Source of the DNA: BP-464 sp045805505
GTDB taxonomy: Bacteria > Actinomycetota > Thermoleophilia > Solirubrobacterales > Solirubrobacteraceae
Direction of reading: 5' to 3'
NCBI GenBank assembly: GCA_045805505.1
Contig: JBJMLA010000017.1
Coordinates: 13,042 to 77,041, forward strand
DNA length: 64,000 nucleotides
Shown here: in pieces, positions 1-7,180 of the stretch
Numbering within the stretch: position 1 is the first letter of the stretch
Layout of the letters: every line of letters starts with the position of its first letter
Position numbers and translations under genes: made by a program
The notes under the pieces: model-generated
The model's input: the letters and a program-made list of their open reading frames with translations, nothing else
The model's database searches: none
Told to the model about the DNA's origin: nothing

Positions 1-238
1 GCCCAGCGGCGAGCTGCGCTTCTACGAGCACGTCATCTCCCACCGCCGCGGCAAGGCGGCCTTCCAGCGCGCCTTCACGGCGACCCTGTGGAAGCGCATG
101 GCCGCCGGCTGCCACATGGACCGCGACACCGGGACCGCCATCGCGGCCGCCGGCTTCGAGATCACCGACCTCGACCGCGTCCCCTACCAGGGCCTCGCCC
201 ACATCCTCGGCCGCGCAACCCTCAACCCGCCTACATGA
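1..238 (+). CDS. Class I SAM-dependent methyltransferase, C-terminal fragment
   Basis: The frame is open from the left edge to a TGA at 236-238, giving the last 78 residues of a protein whose start lies outside the window. It reads GELRFYEHV, then a basic stretch, then WKRMAAGCHMDRDT and a final AAGFEITDLDR. This order (strand motif with Glu-His, then a Gly-Cys-His-x-Asp-Arg-Asp-Thr turn, then an ending alpha/beta unit) is what I recognise at the end of UbiE/Methyltransf_11-type enzymes that use S-adenosylmethionine. The SAM-binding part is missing, so the substrate cannot be inferred. Confidence 0.7.
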   Translation, partial: PSGELRFYEHVISHRRGKAAFQRAFTATLWKRMAAGCHMDRDTGTAIAAAGFEITDLDRVPYQGLAHILGRATLNPPT

Positions 239-276
239 AGGGTCTGACCCCCTCGGGTGGCGGGTAGACGAGGGGC

Positions 277-462
277 ATGGAGACCTCTGAGCAGGGCGCC
301 GGGAACTCCGGCGAGAGCGGGTACCCCGAGGGCGATCCCGAGGGCCCGGGCGATCAGCGCGGCGGGCAGGAGTCCGACAGCTCGGGCGCTCCCGGCAACA
401 GCTCGCCCAACGAGGGCGACTCGGGCCATGCGACGGGCAACCCCGGCGCGGCCGGCAGCTAG
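277..462 (+). CDS. Small disordered Gly/Ser/Glu-rich protein
   Basis: This 61-residue frame starts with ATG after GAGGGGC, a possible ribosome binding site. It is almost entirely Gly, Ser, Glu, Pro, Asp and Asn with no hydrophobic core, so the product would be disordered and acidic. I do not recognise a family. Support for it being real comes from its stop: the TAG at 460-462 lies in a CTAG shared with the stop of the convergent gene on the other strand, as in four other convergent pairs in this window. Its low complexity keeps the call tentative. Confidence 0.45.
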   Translation: METSEQGAGNSGESGYPEGDPEGPGDQRGGQESDSSGAPGNSSPNEGDSGHATGNPGAAGS

Positions 463-1502
463 GCCGTCGCGCGCAGGTACGCCACGCGCGCCACGAACGA
501 GCCGCGCATCTCGTCGGTGATCTCCGTGAGGAACTCCTCGCGGTAGGTCGCGTCGGTCTGCACCGCGATCGCGTAGTAGAGGCCGGAGAGCGCGGCGATC
601 GCTCCGGCGACCTGCAACAGCTCGGTGGTGATTCCCAGCGCATAGACGTGCGGTGCGTGCCCGATCCAGGTGGCGATCAGCTCGTCGGAGATCGTCAGCA
701 GGCCGAAGGCGATGAAGAACGCCCACACGGCCAGCGTGACGGTCAGCACCTGCAGGCTCTGTGAGACGAACAGGACGAGGGCGACGTTCGCGCGCTGGCG
801 AGGCTCGAGCGGCGGGCCGCCGACGTCGCGCTGGACCTCGGCCTCGAGCGCGCCCACCTCGCGCGGCATCCGGACGAGGCCGAACGCCGTGCCGACGACC
901 AGCAGCAGCCCGGCCACGCCCGCCACGCGCCAGAACTCGAGGTCGGCGAACGTCTGCCACATCTCGGTGCTGATGAACAGCACGACGTTGAACAGCAGCA
1001 GCAGCGAGATCGCCCGGACCAGCAGGCTCAGCGAGGTGGCCAGCTGGCCGATCAGCCGGCGGATCGCCCAGCGCAGGATCGACACCAGGCCGTAGCCGAT
1101 CGCTCCGTAGAGGAACGCGAGCAGCACCAGGTTGCCGGCCGCCGTGACGACCGCGCTGACCCACTGCTGGTTGAGCGCCAGCGGCAGCAGCGCCGGGACG
1201 ATCACGAACGCGCCGAGCTCGAGGCCGCCGACCGTCTCGGGCCGAGCGAGCGGCGGCCGGCCGCGCAGCCGGTTGACCAGCGCGAGCGACGCGAGCAGGA
1301 TCGCCACGCCGGCCAGAACCAGAAGGACGTTGGCCCACCACGCGACGTCGAGGTCGACGGCGCCGAGCAGCTCGCCGCCGAAGACCAGCGCGAGGACGGG
1401 CACCGCCCGCGTCCAGATGTCGCCCGTCGCCGTGCGCTGCCCGATGAACGAGGGCAGGCCCGCCCGATGGAACGCTCGCTCCTGCTCGGCGCGGTCGGGC
1501 AT
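459..1502 (-). CDS. Multi-spanning membrane protein of unknown function
   Basis: The likely product is 347 residues, starting at the ATG at 1502 (MPDRAEQERAF) rather than at the longer open frame upstream, which reads through non-protein-like sequence. After about 20 soluble residues there are roughly eight hydrophobic segments, two of them flanking a charged loop near the middle (RMPREVGALEAEV). The C-terminus is a charged cytoplasmic tail (ATYREEFLTEITDEMRG). I see no catalytic or transport motif and do not recognise the family. It converges on the small disordered gene and shares its CTAG stop. Confidence 0.75.
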   Translation of the reverse strand: MPDRAEQERAFHRAGLPSFIGQRTATGDIWTRAVPVLALVFGGELLGAVDLDVAWWANVLLVLAGVAILLASLALVNRLRGRPPLARPETVGGLELGAFVIVPALLPLALNQQWVSAVVTAAGNLVLLAFLYGAIGYGLVSILRWAIRRLIGQLATSLSLLVRAISLLLLFNVVLFISTEMWQTFADLEFWRVAGVAGLLLVVGTAFGLVRMPREVGALEAEVQRDVGGPPLEPRQRANVALVLFVSQSLQVLTVTLAVWAFFIAFGLLTISDELIATWIGHAPHVYALGITTELLQVAGAIAALSGLYYAIAVQTDATYREEFLTEITDEMRGSFVARVAYLRATA

Positions 1503-1617
1503 GCAACGAACCTTGCCGGTGAAACCGGCGGAAAGGACCGGTGTACCTCGTGACGAATCACACAAGCAGTACGCCGAGGCCCACCGCCCCGGCGACCCCG
1601 CGAGAAGGAGATACGCG

Positions 1618-1842
1618 ATGACGTTCATGAAGCGCCTGGAGCCGCTGTGGCTCCTCGTCGTGATCCTCGGCTGCCTCAACTGGGCTGCCGTGGCCCTCTT
1701 CGACACCAACGTGGTCTCGGAGATCTTCGGCACCGGAACCGCCACCGACGTCGTCTACGTCGTCATCGGCTTCGCCGCCCTGATGTTCGTCCCCCGCCTC
1801 ATGGAGGACATGCACATCGGGACGCACGCGCCCTCGCACTAG
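1618..1842 (+). CDS. DUF378 family small membrane protein
   Basis: The 74-residue product has two hydrophobic segments (about residues 9-29 and 44-62) around a short loop, and reads WLLVVILGCLNWAAVALFD near the start. That Gly-x-x-Asn-Trp motif and the size fit the DUF378 (YuzA-like) family of integral membrane proteins, whose function is unknown. The ATG is preceded by AGAAGGAGA at 8-16 nt, one of the strongest ribosome binding sites in the window, so this transcript has a real leader. A short hairpin (GCCGGT-gaa-ACCGGC, 1515-1529) lies between it and the divergent membrane gene. Confidence 0.85.
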   Translation: MTFMKRLEPLWLLVVILGCLNWAAVALFDTNVVSEIFGTGTATDVVYVVIGFAALMFVPRLMEDMHIGTHAPSH

Positions 1843-1910
1843 CGCGCTCGCCGGGCCCCGCGGCGCCGCCCCCTCGGGTGCGGCGCCGTCCGTGGTTACC
1901 GTGGCGGCCG

Positions 1911-3056
1911 ATGGCGCCCGCCGCATCCCGCCGCATCCTCCTGCTGGTCAGCGCGATCGTGCTGGTCGACATCTGCTTCTACGCGGCGATCACCCCGCTG
2001 CTGCCGACCTACGTCGACGACCTGGGCCTCTCCAAGGCGCAGGCCGGCGTCCTCAGTGGCGCCTACGCCGCGGGCACGCTCGCCGCGTCCCTGCCCGGCG
2101 GCTGGCTCGCGTCGCGCTGGGGCGCCCGGCCCACGCTGCTGCTCGGCCTCGGGCTGCTCGCCGCCGCCAGCGTGGCCTTCGGTGCCGCGGACTCGTTCGG
2201 GCTGCTGGTCGTGGCCCGCGTCGCCCAGGGCGTCGGCGGCGCCGCGTCGTGGGCCGCCGGGCTCGCGTGGCTCGTCCAGGTCACGCCCCCGGCCCGTCGC
2301 GGGCAGGCCATCGGCACGGCGCTGGGCGCGGCGGTCGCCGGGGCCATGGGCGGCCCGGTGCTCGGCGGGCTCGCGCACGAGCTGTCGCCGCTGGCCGCCT
2401 TCGGGGGCATCGCCCTCCTCGCGGTGGGGCTCTCGCTCGCCGTCCTGGCCACCGCGTCGCCCGGAGCCGCGCCGCAGAGCGGCACGGTGCGCGTCGCGTT
2501 CCGGCAGGGCGCGGTCCAGAGCGCCTTCTGGCTGACCATGCTGCCCGCCCTGTTCTTCGGCGTCTTCGGGGTGCTCGTCCCGCTGCGCCTCGACGACCTC
2601 GGCGCCGGGGCGATCGCCGTCGCCGCGATCTTCCTCGCCGGCGCGGCCGTCGAGGCGTGCGCCAGCCCGCTGGCCGGGCGGCTCTCGGACCGGCGCGGGC
2701 GCGCCCGCCCGCTCAAGCTCGGGCTCGCCGGGGTCGTCGTGGCCTGCCTGGTCCTGCCCCTCCCCACCGCAGTCTGGTCCGCCGCCGTCGTCGCGCTGCT
2801 GGCCACCGCGGCGGGAGGGCTGCTCACCGCTCCGGCGATGGCCCTGCTGTCCGACACCGCCGAGCGCACCGGCCTGGCCCAGGGCCTGGCCTTCGGCCTG
2901 GTCAACCTGGCCTGGGCCGGCGGCCAGGTCACGGGCTCGCTGGGCGGCGCAAGCCTGGCCGAGACCACCAGCGACACGGCGGTCTACGTCCTGATGGCCG
3001 CGGTCGTCGCGGCCACCCTGGCCTGGCTGCTCACCCGGGACATTTCGCGTTCATGA
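1911..3056 (+). CDS. MFS transporter (12-TM drug exporter type)
   Basis: The 381-residue product has about twelve hydrophobic segments in two halves. The first half holds the MFS loop 2-3 signature GGWLASRWGARPTLL, and a matching GRLSDRRGRARPLKLG follows in the second half after a short hydrophilic linker. The size and motifs fit drug/H+ antiporters of the major facilitator superfamily, in the inner membrane. The substrate is not predictable. TACCGT at 1897-1902 lies 8 nt before the ATG, so translation may be leaderless. The Rrf2 gene follows 14 nt downstream in the same direction. Confidence 0.85.
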   Translation: MAPAASRRILLLVSAIVLVDICFYAAITPLLPTYVDDLGLSKAQAGVLSGAYAAGTLAASLPGGWLASRWGARPTLLLGLGLLAAASVAFGAADSFGLLVVARVAQGVGGAASWAAGLAWLVQVTPPARRGQAIGTALGAAVAGAMGGPVLGGLAHELSPLAAFGGIALLAVGLSLAVLATASPGAAPQSGTVRVAFRQGAVQSAFWLTMLPALFFGVFGVLVPLRLDDLGAGAIAVAAIFLAGAAVEACASPLAGRLSDRRGRARPLKLGLAGVVVACLVLPLPTAVWSAAVVALLATAAGGLLTAPAMALLSDTAERTGLAQGLAFGLVNLAWAGGQVTGSLGGASLAETTSDTAVYVLMAAVVAATLAWLLTRDISRS

Positions 3057-3070
3057 CAGGATGCGCCCCC

Positions 3071-3526
3071 GTGCGCATCTCAGCCAAAGCCGACTACGCG
3101 GTCCGAGCGGCCATCGAACTGGCCCGCAAGGAGGACGGCCCCACCAAGGGGACGGCCATCTCCAACGCGCAGTCGATCCCGCTGAAGTTCCTCGAGAACA
3201 TCCTCATCGACCTGCGCCACGCCGGCCTGGTCCGGTCCCAGCGCGGAGCCGACGGCGGCTACTGGCTCGCCCGCCCGGCCGCCGAGGTCTCGGTCGCCGA
3301 CGTCATCCGCGCCGTCGAGGGCCCGCTGGCCTCCGTCCGGGGCGAGGGCCCCGAGCAGATCGACTATCCCGAGGGCGCCGAGGCGCTGCAGCGCTTCTGG
3401 ATCGCCATCCGCGCGAGCCTGCGCGGCGTGGCGGAGACCGTCACGCTTGCGGATCTGGCAGCGGCGAAGCTTCCTCCGAAGGTGGAGAAGCTGGCGGCAG
3501 ACCCGGTGAACTGGGAGACGCGCTGA
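3071..3526 (+). CDS. Rrf2 family transcriptional regulator (cysteine-free, CymR-like)
   Basis: The 151-residue protein starts at GTG with VRISAKADYAVRAAIELA, the classic Rrf2 opening. It continues with the helix-turn-helix and wing (IPLKFLENILIDLRHAGL, SQRGADGGYWLARP). It has no cysteine at all, so it cannot bind the Fe-S cluster of IscR/NsrR-type members. Cysteine-free Rrf2 proteins include CymR, which controls sulfur uptake. Its neighbour on the opposite strand is the sulfate importer operon, with which it overlaps tail to tail by 86 bp. That makes sulfur control a reasonable inference, not proven by sequence. Confidence 0.8.
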   Translation: MRISAKADYAVRAAIELARKEDGPTKGTAISNAQSIPLKFLENILIDLRHAGLVRSQRGADGGYWLARPAAEVSVADVIRAVEGPLASVRGEGPEQIDYPEGAEALQRFWIAIRASLRGVAETVTLADLAAAKLPPKVEKLAADPVNWETR

Positions 3527-4445
3527 CGTAGACGATGTCGCCGTCGCTGAGCTCGAGCTGCTCGGCCTCGGCCTTGGTGAGCTGCACCGAGACGTGACCC
3601 TCGTCGGCGAGCTCGAGCTCGACGCGCACCTCGAAGCCGAGGTGGACCACCCGGGAGACCTGCGCCTCGCGCGCGCCCTCCCTGGGCTCGAGCGACACCG
3701 ACAGGTCGTGAGGACGGATGAGCTGGTCGCCGACCGCGGTGACCGGCCCGAGGAAGCTCATGACGAACGGCGTCGCGGGCTGGTCGTAGAGCTCGCGCGG
3801 CGCGCCGACCTGCTCGATGACGCCGTGGTCCATGACCGCGATGCGGTCGGTGATCTCCATCGCCTCCTCCTGGTCGTGGGTGACCAGGACCGTCGTGACG
3901 TGGACCTCGTCGTGCAGCCGGCGCAGCCACGCGCGCAGCTCCGCGCGGACCTTCGCGTCGAGCGCGCCGAACGGCTCGTCGAGCAGCAGCACCTTCGGCT
4001 CCACGGCCAGGGCGCGGGCGAGCGCCATGCGCTGGCGCTGGCCGCCCGACAGCTGTGAGGGCATGCGGTCGTGGTAGCCGTCGAGGCCGACGATCTTGAG
4101 CAGCTTGTCGACGCGGCGCTTGATCTCGTCCTTGGGCCGCTTGCGGATCGACAGGCCGAAGCCGACGTTGTCGCGGACGGTCATGTGCTTGAACGCGGCG
4201 TAGTGCTGGAAGACGAACCCGATACCCCGGTCCTGCGGCGAGACGCCGGTGACGTCGGTGCCGTGGATCTCGACGTTGCCGCTGTCGGGCGACTCCAGGC
4301 CGGCGATGATCCGCAGCAGCGTCGACTTGCCCGAGCCGCTGGGACCCAGCAGCGCGGTCAGCGAGCCGTCCGGGATCTCCAGGGACACGTCGTTGAGCGC
4401 ACGGAAGTCCCCGAAGTGCTTGGTGATGTTGCGGGCGGTGATCAT
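3441..4445 (-). CDS. cysA: Sulfate/thiosulfate ABC transporter ATP-binding protein CysA
   Basis: The 334-residue ATPase carries Walker A GPSGSGKST, a Q-loop, the signature LSGGQRQRMALARAL, Walker B VLLLDEPFGALD and the switch histidine in VLVTHDQEEAMEITDR. A TOBE-like regulatory domain fills roughly residues 230-315, followed by a Pro/Ser-rich tail. It energises sulfate import at the inner face of the membrane. Its ATG overlaps the cysW stop by 4 bp, so it is the last gene of sbp-cysT-cysW-cysA. The last 86 bp are antisense to the end of the Rrf2 gene. Confidence 0.93.
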   Translation of the reverse strand: MITARNITKHFGDFRALNDVSLEIPDGSLTALLGPSGSGKSTLLRIIAGLESPDSGNVEIHGTDVTGVSPQDRGIGFVFQHYAAFKHMTVRDNVGFGLSIRKRPKDEIKRRVDKLLKIVGLDGYHDRMPSQLSGGQRQRMALARALAVEPKVLLLDEPFGALDAKVRAELRAWLRRLHDEVHVTTVLVTHDQEEAMEITDRIAVMDHGVIEQVGAPRELYDQPATPFVMSFLGPVTAVGDQLIRPHDLSVSLEPREGAREAQVSRVVHLGFEVRVELELADEGHVSVQLTKAEAEQLELSDGDIVYVSASPSSPGLPPASPPSEEASPLPDPQA

Positions 4446-5233
4446 GCTTCCCTCCGTGGCTTGATGACGGTCATCGCCAGCAGGGTGGCCAGCGCGATGA
4501 TCGCGAGCAGGGCCGACGCGGCGTAGGCCCCGGCAAGGTCGAAGTTGTTGAACCGCTTCTCCACGAGCAGCGTCAGCGTCTCTGTCTCTCCGCTGATCTT
4601 GCCCGACACGACGCTGACGGCGCCGAACTCGCCGATGGCGCGTGCGGTCGACAACACCACGCCGTAGGCCACGCCCCAGCGGATCGCCGGCAGCGTGATG
4701 CGGCGGAAGGTCTGCCAGCCGTTGGCGCCCAGCGTGGCCGCGGCCTGCTCCTGCTCGTCGCCGATCTCGCGCAGCACGGGCGAGACCTCGCGCGTGACGA
4801 ACGGCAGCGTCACGAAGATCGTGGCCAGCACGATGCCGGGCGTCGAGAAGATGATCTGGATGCCCGCGTCGGCGAGATCCTGGCCGAACCAGCCCGTCTT
4901 GCCGTAGACGAAGATCAGCGCGATGCCGACCACGACGGGCGAGATGGCGAACGGCAGGTCGACGATCGCCTCGAGGACGGGCTTGCCGGGGAACCGGCCG
5001 CGGACGAGCACCAGCGCGAGGATGATCCCGAAGACCGTCACGAGCGGCACGGTGATCGCGGTCACCGTCAGCGTGAGCATGAAGGCGTGCTGGGCGGCCG
5101 GCGTCGTCACCGACGCCCAGACCTCGCTCACGCCGGGCTCGAACGTCCGGTAGAGCACGACCCCGACGGGGACCAGCAGCAGGACGGCGAGGTAGAGCAG
5201 CGCGACGATGCGCAGCGAGTAGCGCGAGCCCAT
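4442..5233 (-). CDS. cysW: Sulfate ABC transporter permease CysW
   Basis: The 263-residue permease has six predicted membrane helices and the binding-protein-dependent permease (EAA) loop around AAATLGANGWQTFRRITLP, which docks on the CysA ATPase. The ending ARAIGEFGAVSVVSG is typical of sulfate and molybdate permeases. Its gene order, directly before cysA with overlapping stop and start codons, and its similarity to the preceding permease indicate the CysW half of a CysT/CysW heterodimer. Confidence 0.92.
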   Translation of the reverse strand: MGSRYSLRIVALLYLAVLLLVPVGVVLYRTFEPGVSEVWASVTTPAAQHAFMLTLTVTAITVPLVTVFGIILALVLVRGRFPGKPVLEAIVDLPFAISPVVVGIALIFVYGKTGWFGQDLADAGIQIIFSTPGIVLATIFVTLPFVTREVSPVLREIGDEQEQAAATLGANGWQTFRRITLPAIRWGVAYGVVLSTARAIGEFGAVSVVSGKISGETETLTLLVEKRFNNFDLAGAYAASALLAIIALATLLAMTVIKPRREA

Positions 5234-6069
5234 CAGTGGCTTCCCCGGCGCTCGACGACGCGCACGACGATCAGCACGAGGACCGAGAGCAGCAGCAGCA
5301 CGACCGAGACGGACGCGGCGCCGACCGGGTTGTCGCTCTCGATCTGCTTGAAGACGAAGACCGGCGCGACCTGCGTGTCGAAGGGCCGGTTGCCGGAGAT
5401 CAGGACGATCGAGCCGAACTCGCCCACCGCGCGGGCGAAGGCGAGCGCCGCGCCGGAGAGGATCGCCGGGCGCAGGTTGGGCAGGATGATCCGGCGGAAG
5501 GTGGTGAACGGCGAGGCGCCCAGCGACGCGGCGGCCTCCTCCATCTCCTTGTCGAGCTCGATGAGCACGGGCTGCACCGCCCGGATGACGAACGGCAGCG
5601 TGACGAACAGCAGCGCCAGCAGGACCGCCGTCTTGGTGAAGGCGATGTCGATGCCGACCGGGGACTTCGGGCCGTAGAGGGCCAGGAGCGTGACGCCGGC
5701 GACGATCGTCGGCAGCGCGAAGGGCAGGTCGATCAGCGCGTTGACGACGCGCTTGCCCGGGAACTTGTCACGAACGAGCACCCACGCGATGAGCGTGCCC
5801 ATCACCGCGTTGATCGCCGCGGTCAGCAGCGAGATCCACATCGTGAACTTCAGGGCGTCGACGGCCTGCTTGGACGACACCGCGTGCCAGAACGTGTCCC
5901 AGCCGCCCTCGGTCGACTTGGCGACCACGGCGGCGAGGGGCAGCAGCACGATCAGGCTCAGCCACAGCACCGAGACGCCGAGGCTGAGCCCGCTCGTACC
6001 CGCTGGGGGCGCGCCCTTGGCGCGCCCGCGACGGAACGGACTTCTCACAGAGAGGCCGAGGCCGCTCAT
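5233..6069 (-). CDS. cysT: Sulfate ABC transporter permease CysT
   Basis: The 278-residue product has a basic cytoplasmic start, six membrane helices and the EAA loop EAAASLGASPFTTFRRIILP. It also contains FARAVGEFGSIVLISGN, shared with CysW. Its position between the binding protein and CysW marks it as CysT (also called CysU). The stop overlaps the cysW start by one base (TGATG) and the start overlaps the sbp stop by 4 bp, so the four subunits should be translated together. Confidence 0.92.
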   Translation of the reverse strand: MSGLGLSVRSPFRRGRAKGAPPAGTSGLSLGVSVLWLSLIVLLPLAAVVAKSTEGGWDTFWHAVSSKQAVDALKFTMWISLLTAAINAVMGTLIAWVLVRDKFPGKRVVNALIDLPFALPTIVAGVTLLALYGPKSPVGIDIAFTKTAVLLALLFVTLPFVIRAVQPVLIELDKEMEEAAASLGASPFTTFRRIILPNLRPAILSGAALAFARAVGEFGSIVLISGNRPFDTQVAPVFVFKQIESDNPVGAASVSVVLLLLSVLVLIVVRVVERRGSH

Positions 6070-7076
6070 CCGCTGGTGGAGACCCCCGCCTCGTCCTCGA
6101 TCTTGGCGACCGAGCCGTTCTCGGGATCGAAGTACTGCGAGTTGATCTTGTCCCAGCCGCCGAGGTCGTCCACGGTCGTGACCTTCTTCGGCTCGGGGAA
6201 CTTGTCCTTGTTGGCCTCGAAGACCTTCTTGTTGACCGGGCGGTAGCCCCAGTCGGCGAAGTGCTGCTGGGCGGCGTCGCCGAGGACGTAGTCCTTGAAG
6301 GCCGTGGCCTGCTCGGGCGCGTCCTTGAGGACCGCGATCGGGTTCTGGATCAGGAACGTGTCGTCGGGGACGACCAGCTCGAGGTCCTTCTCGCCCTTCT
6401 TGACCGCGGTCGTGTACTCGTACTCGTAGGAGATCAGGACGTCGCCCTGGCCGCCGGTGAAGGCGGTCAGCGCGTCACGGCCGGACTTCGGCTGGACGGG
6501 CACGTGGTTCTTGAGCAGGTCCGCGACGTAGTCGATGCCGCCGTGGGCGATGCCGCCCAGGAGGTTCCACTTGGCCGCACCCGAGGTGAACGGGTTCGGC
6601 GTCACGACCTCGACGCCCGGCTTGAGCAGGTCGTCCCAGGTCTTGATGCCCTTGGGGTTGCCCTTGCGGACGACGAAGGCGACGAGCGACGTCGTGACGA
6701 AGCCCTTGCTCTCGCCGGTGGTCCAGTCGTCGGCGACCTGGCCGGACTCGACGAGCCGGTCGACGTCGGGAGCCAGCGACATGGTGACGACGTCGGCCTT
6801 GAGGCCGGCCTCGACGGCGCGCGACTGCTCGCCCGAGGCGCCGTAGGACGTCTTGAACGTCACGCCCTTGCCCTCCGCGGTCTTCTGGAAGTCCGGGATG
6901 ATCTCGTCGTAGACGACCTCAGGGGTCGAGTAGGCGACGAGCGAGAGCTCCGTCGAGCCGGAGCCCGAGGACGAGCCCGAATCCGAGTCGCTTGTGCTGT
7001 CTGAAGTACCACCGCAGCCGGCGGCGACCAGAGCGGTCAGTGCGAACAGCGCGGCGATGAAGTTTCGGGGATTCAA
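6066..7076 (-). CDS. sbp: Sulfate-binding lipoprotein (Sbp/CysP family)
   Basis: I place the start at a TTG (7076-7074), because GGAGG sits 4 nt upstream and the frame then opens with LNPRNFIAALFALTALVAAGC, a basic end, hydrophobic core and lipobox. The upstream ATG at 7139 would put extra sequence before the signal. After the lipid-anchored Cys comes a Ser/Asp/Gly-rich tether and a mature domain of the sulfate-binding type, with TSYGASGEQSRAVEAG and PNPFTSGAAKWNLLGG. It captures sulfate outside the membrane and delivers it to CysT/CysW. It is first in the operon, about 336 residues long. Confidence 0.9.
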   Translation of the reverse strand: MNPRNFIAALFALTALVAAGCGGTSDSTSDSDSGSSSGSGSTELSLVAYSTPEVVYDEIIPDFQKTAEGKGVTFKTSYGASGEQSRAVEAGLKADVVTMSLAPDVDRLVESGQVADDWTTGESKGFVTTSLVAFVVRKGNPKGIKTWDDLLKPGVEVVTPNPFTSGAAKWNLLGGIAHGGIDYVADLLKNHVPVQPKSGRDALTAFTGGQGDVLISYEYEYTTAVKKGEKDLELVVPDDTFLIQNPIAVLKDAPEQATAFKDYVLGDAAQQHFADWGYRPVNKKVFEANKDKFPEPKKVTTVDDLGGWDKINSQYFDPENGSVAKIEDEAGVSTSG

Positions 7077-7110
7077 TTGTCCTCCAACTTGGTAGGGAAT
7101 GCTCAGAATA
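7077..7110 (-). promoter_or_regulatory. Promoter and candidate operator of the sulfate importer operon
   Basis: On the minus strand TATTCT (7110-7105) matches the -10 form TANNNT and lies far enough from the TTG start to give a leader of about 22 nt that contains GGAGG. Between them sits the 9-bp palindrome CCAAGTTGG (7092-7084). A repressor bound there would block both RNA polymerase and the ribosome. The cysteine-free Rrf2 protein encoded at the far end of the operon is a candidate, but the pairing is inference. Confidence 0.4.
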
Positions 7111-7180
7111 GCAACGATCCCCACGTTCCCGGTGGACATTGGTGCTGCCGAGCTTCGCGCTAGGGTCTCGCCCCCGCGTT

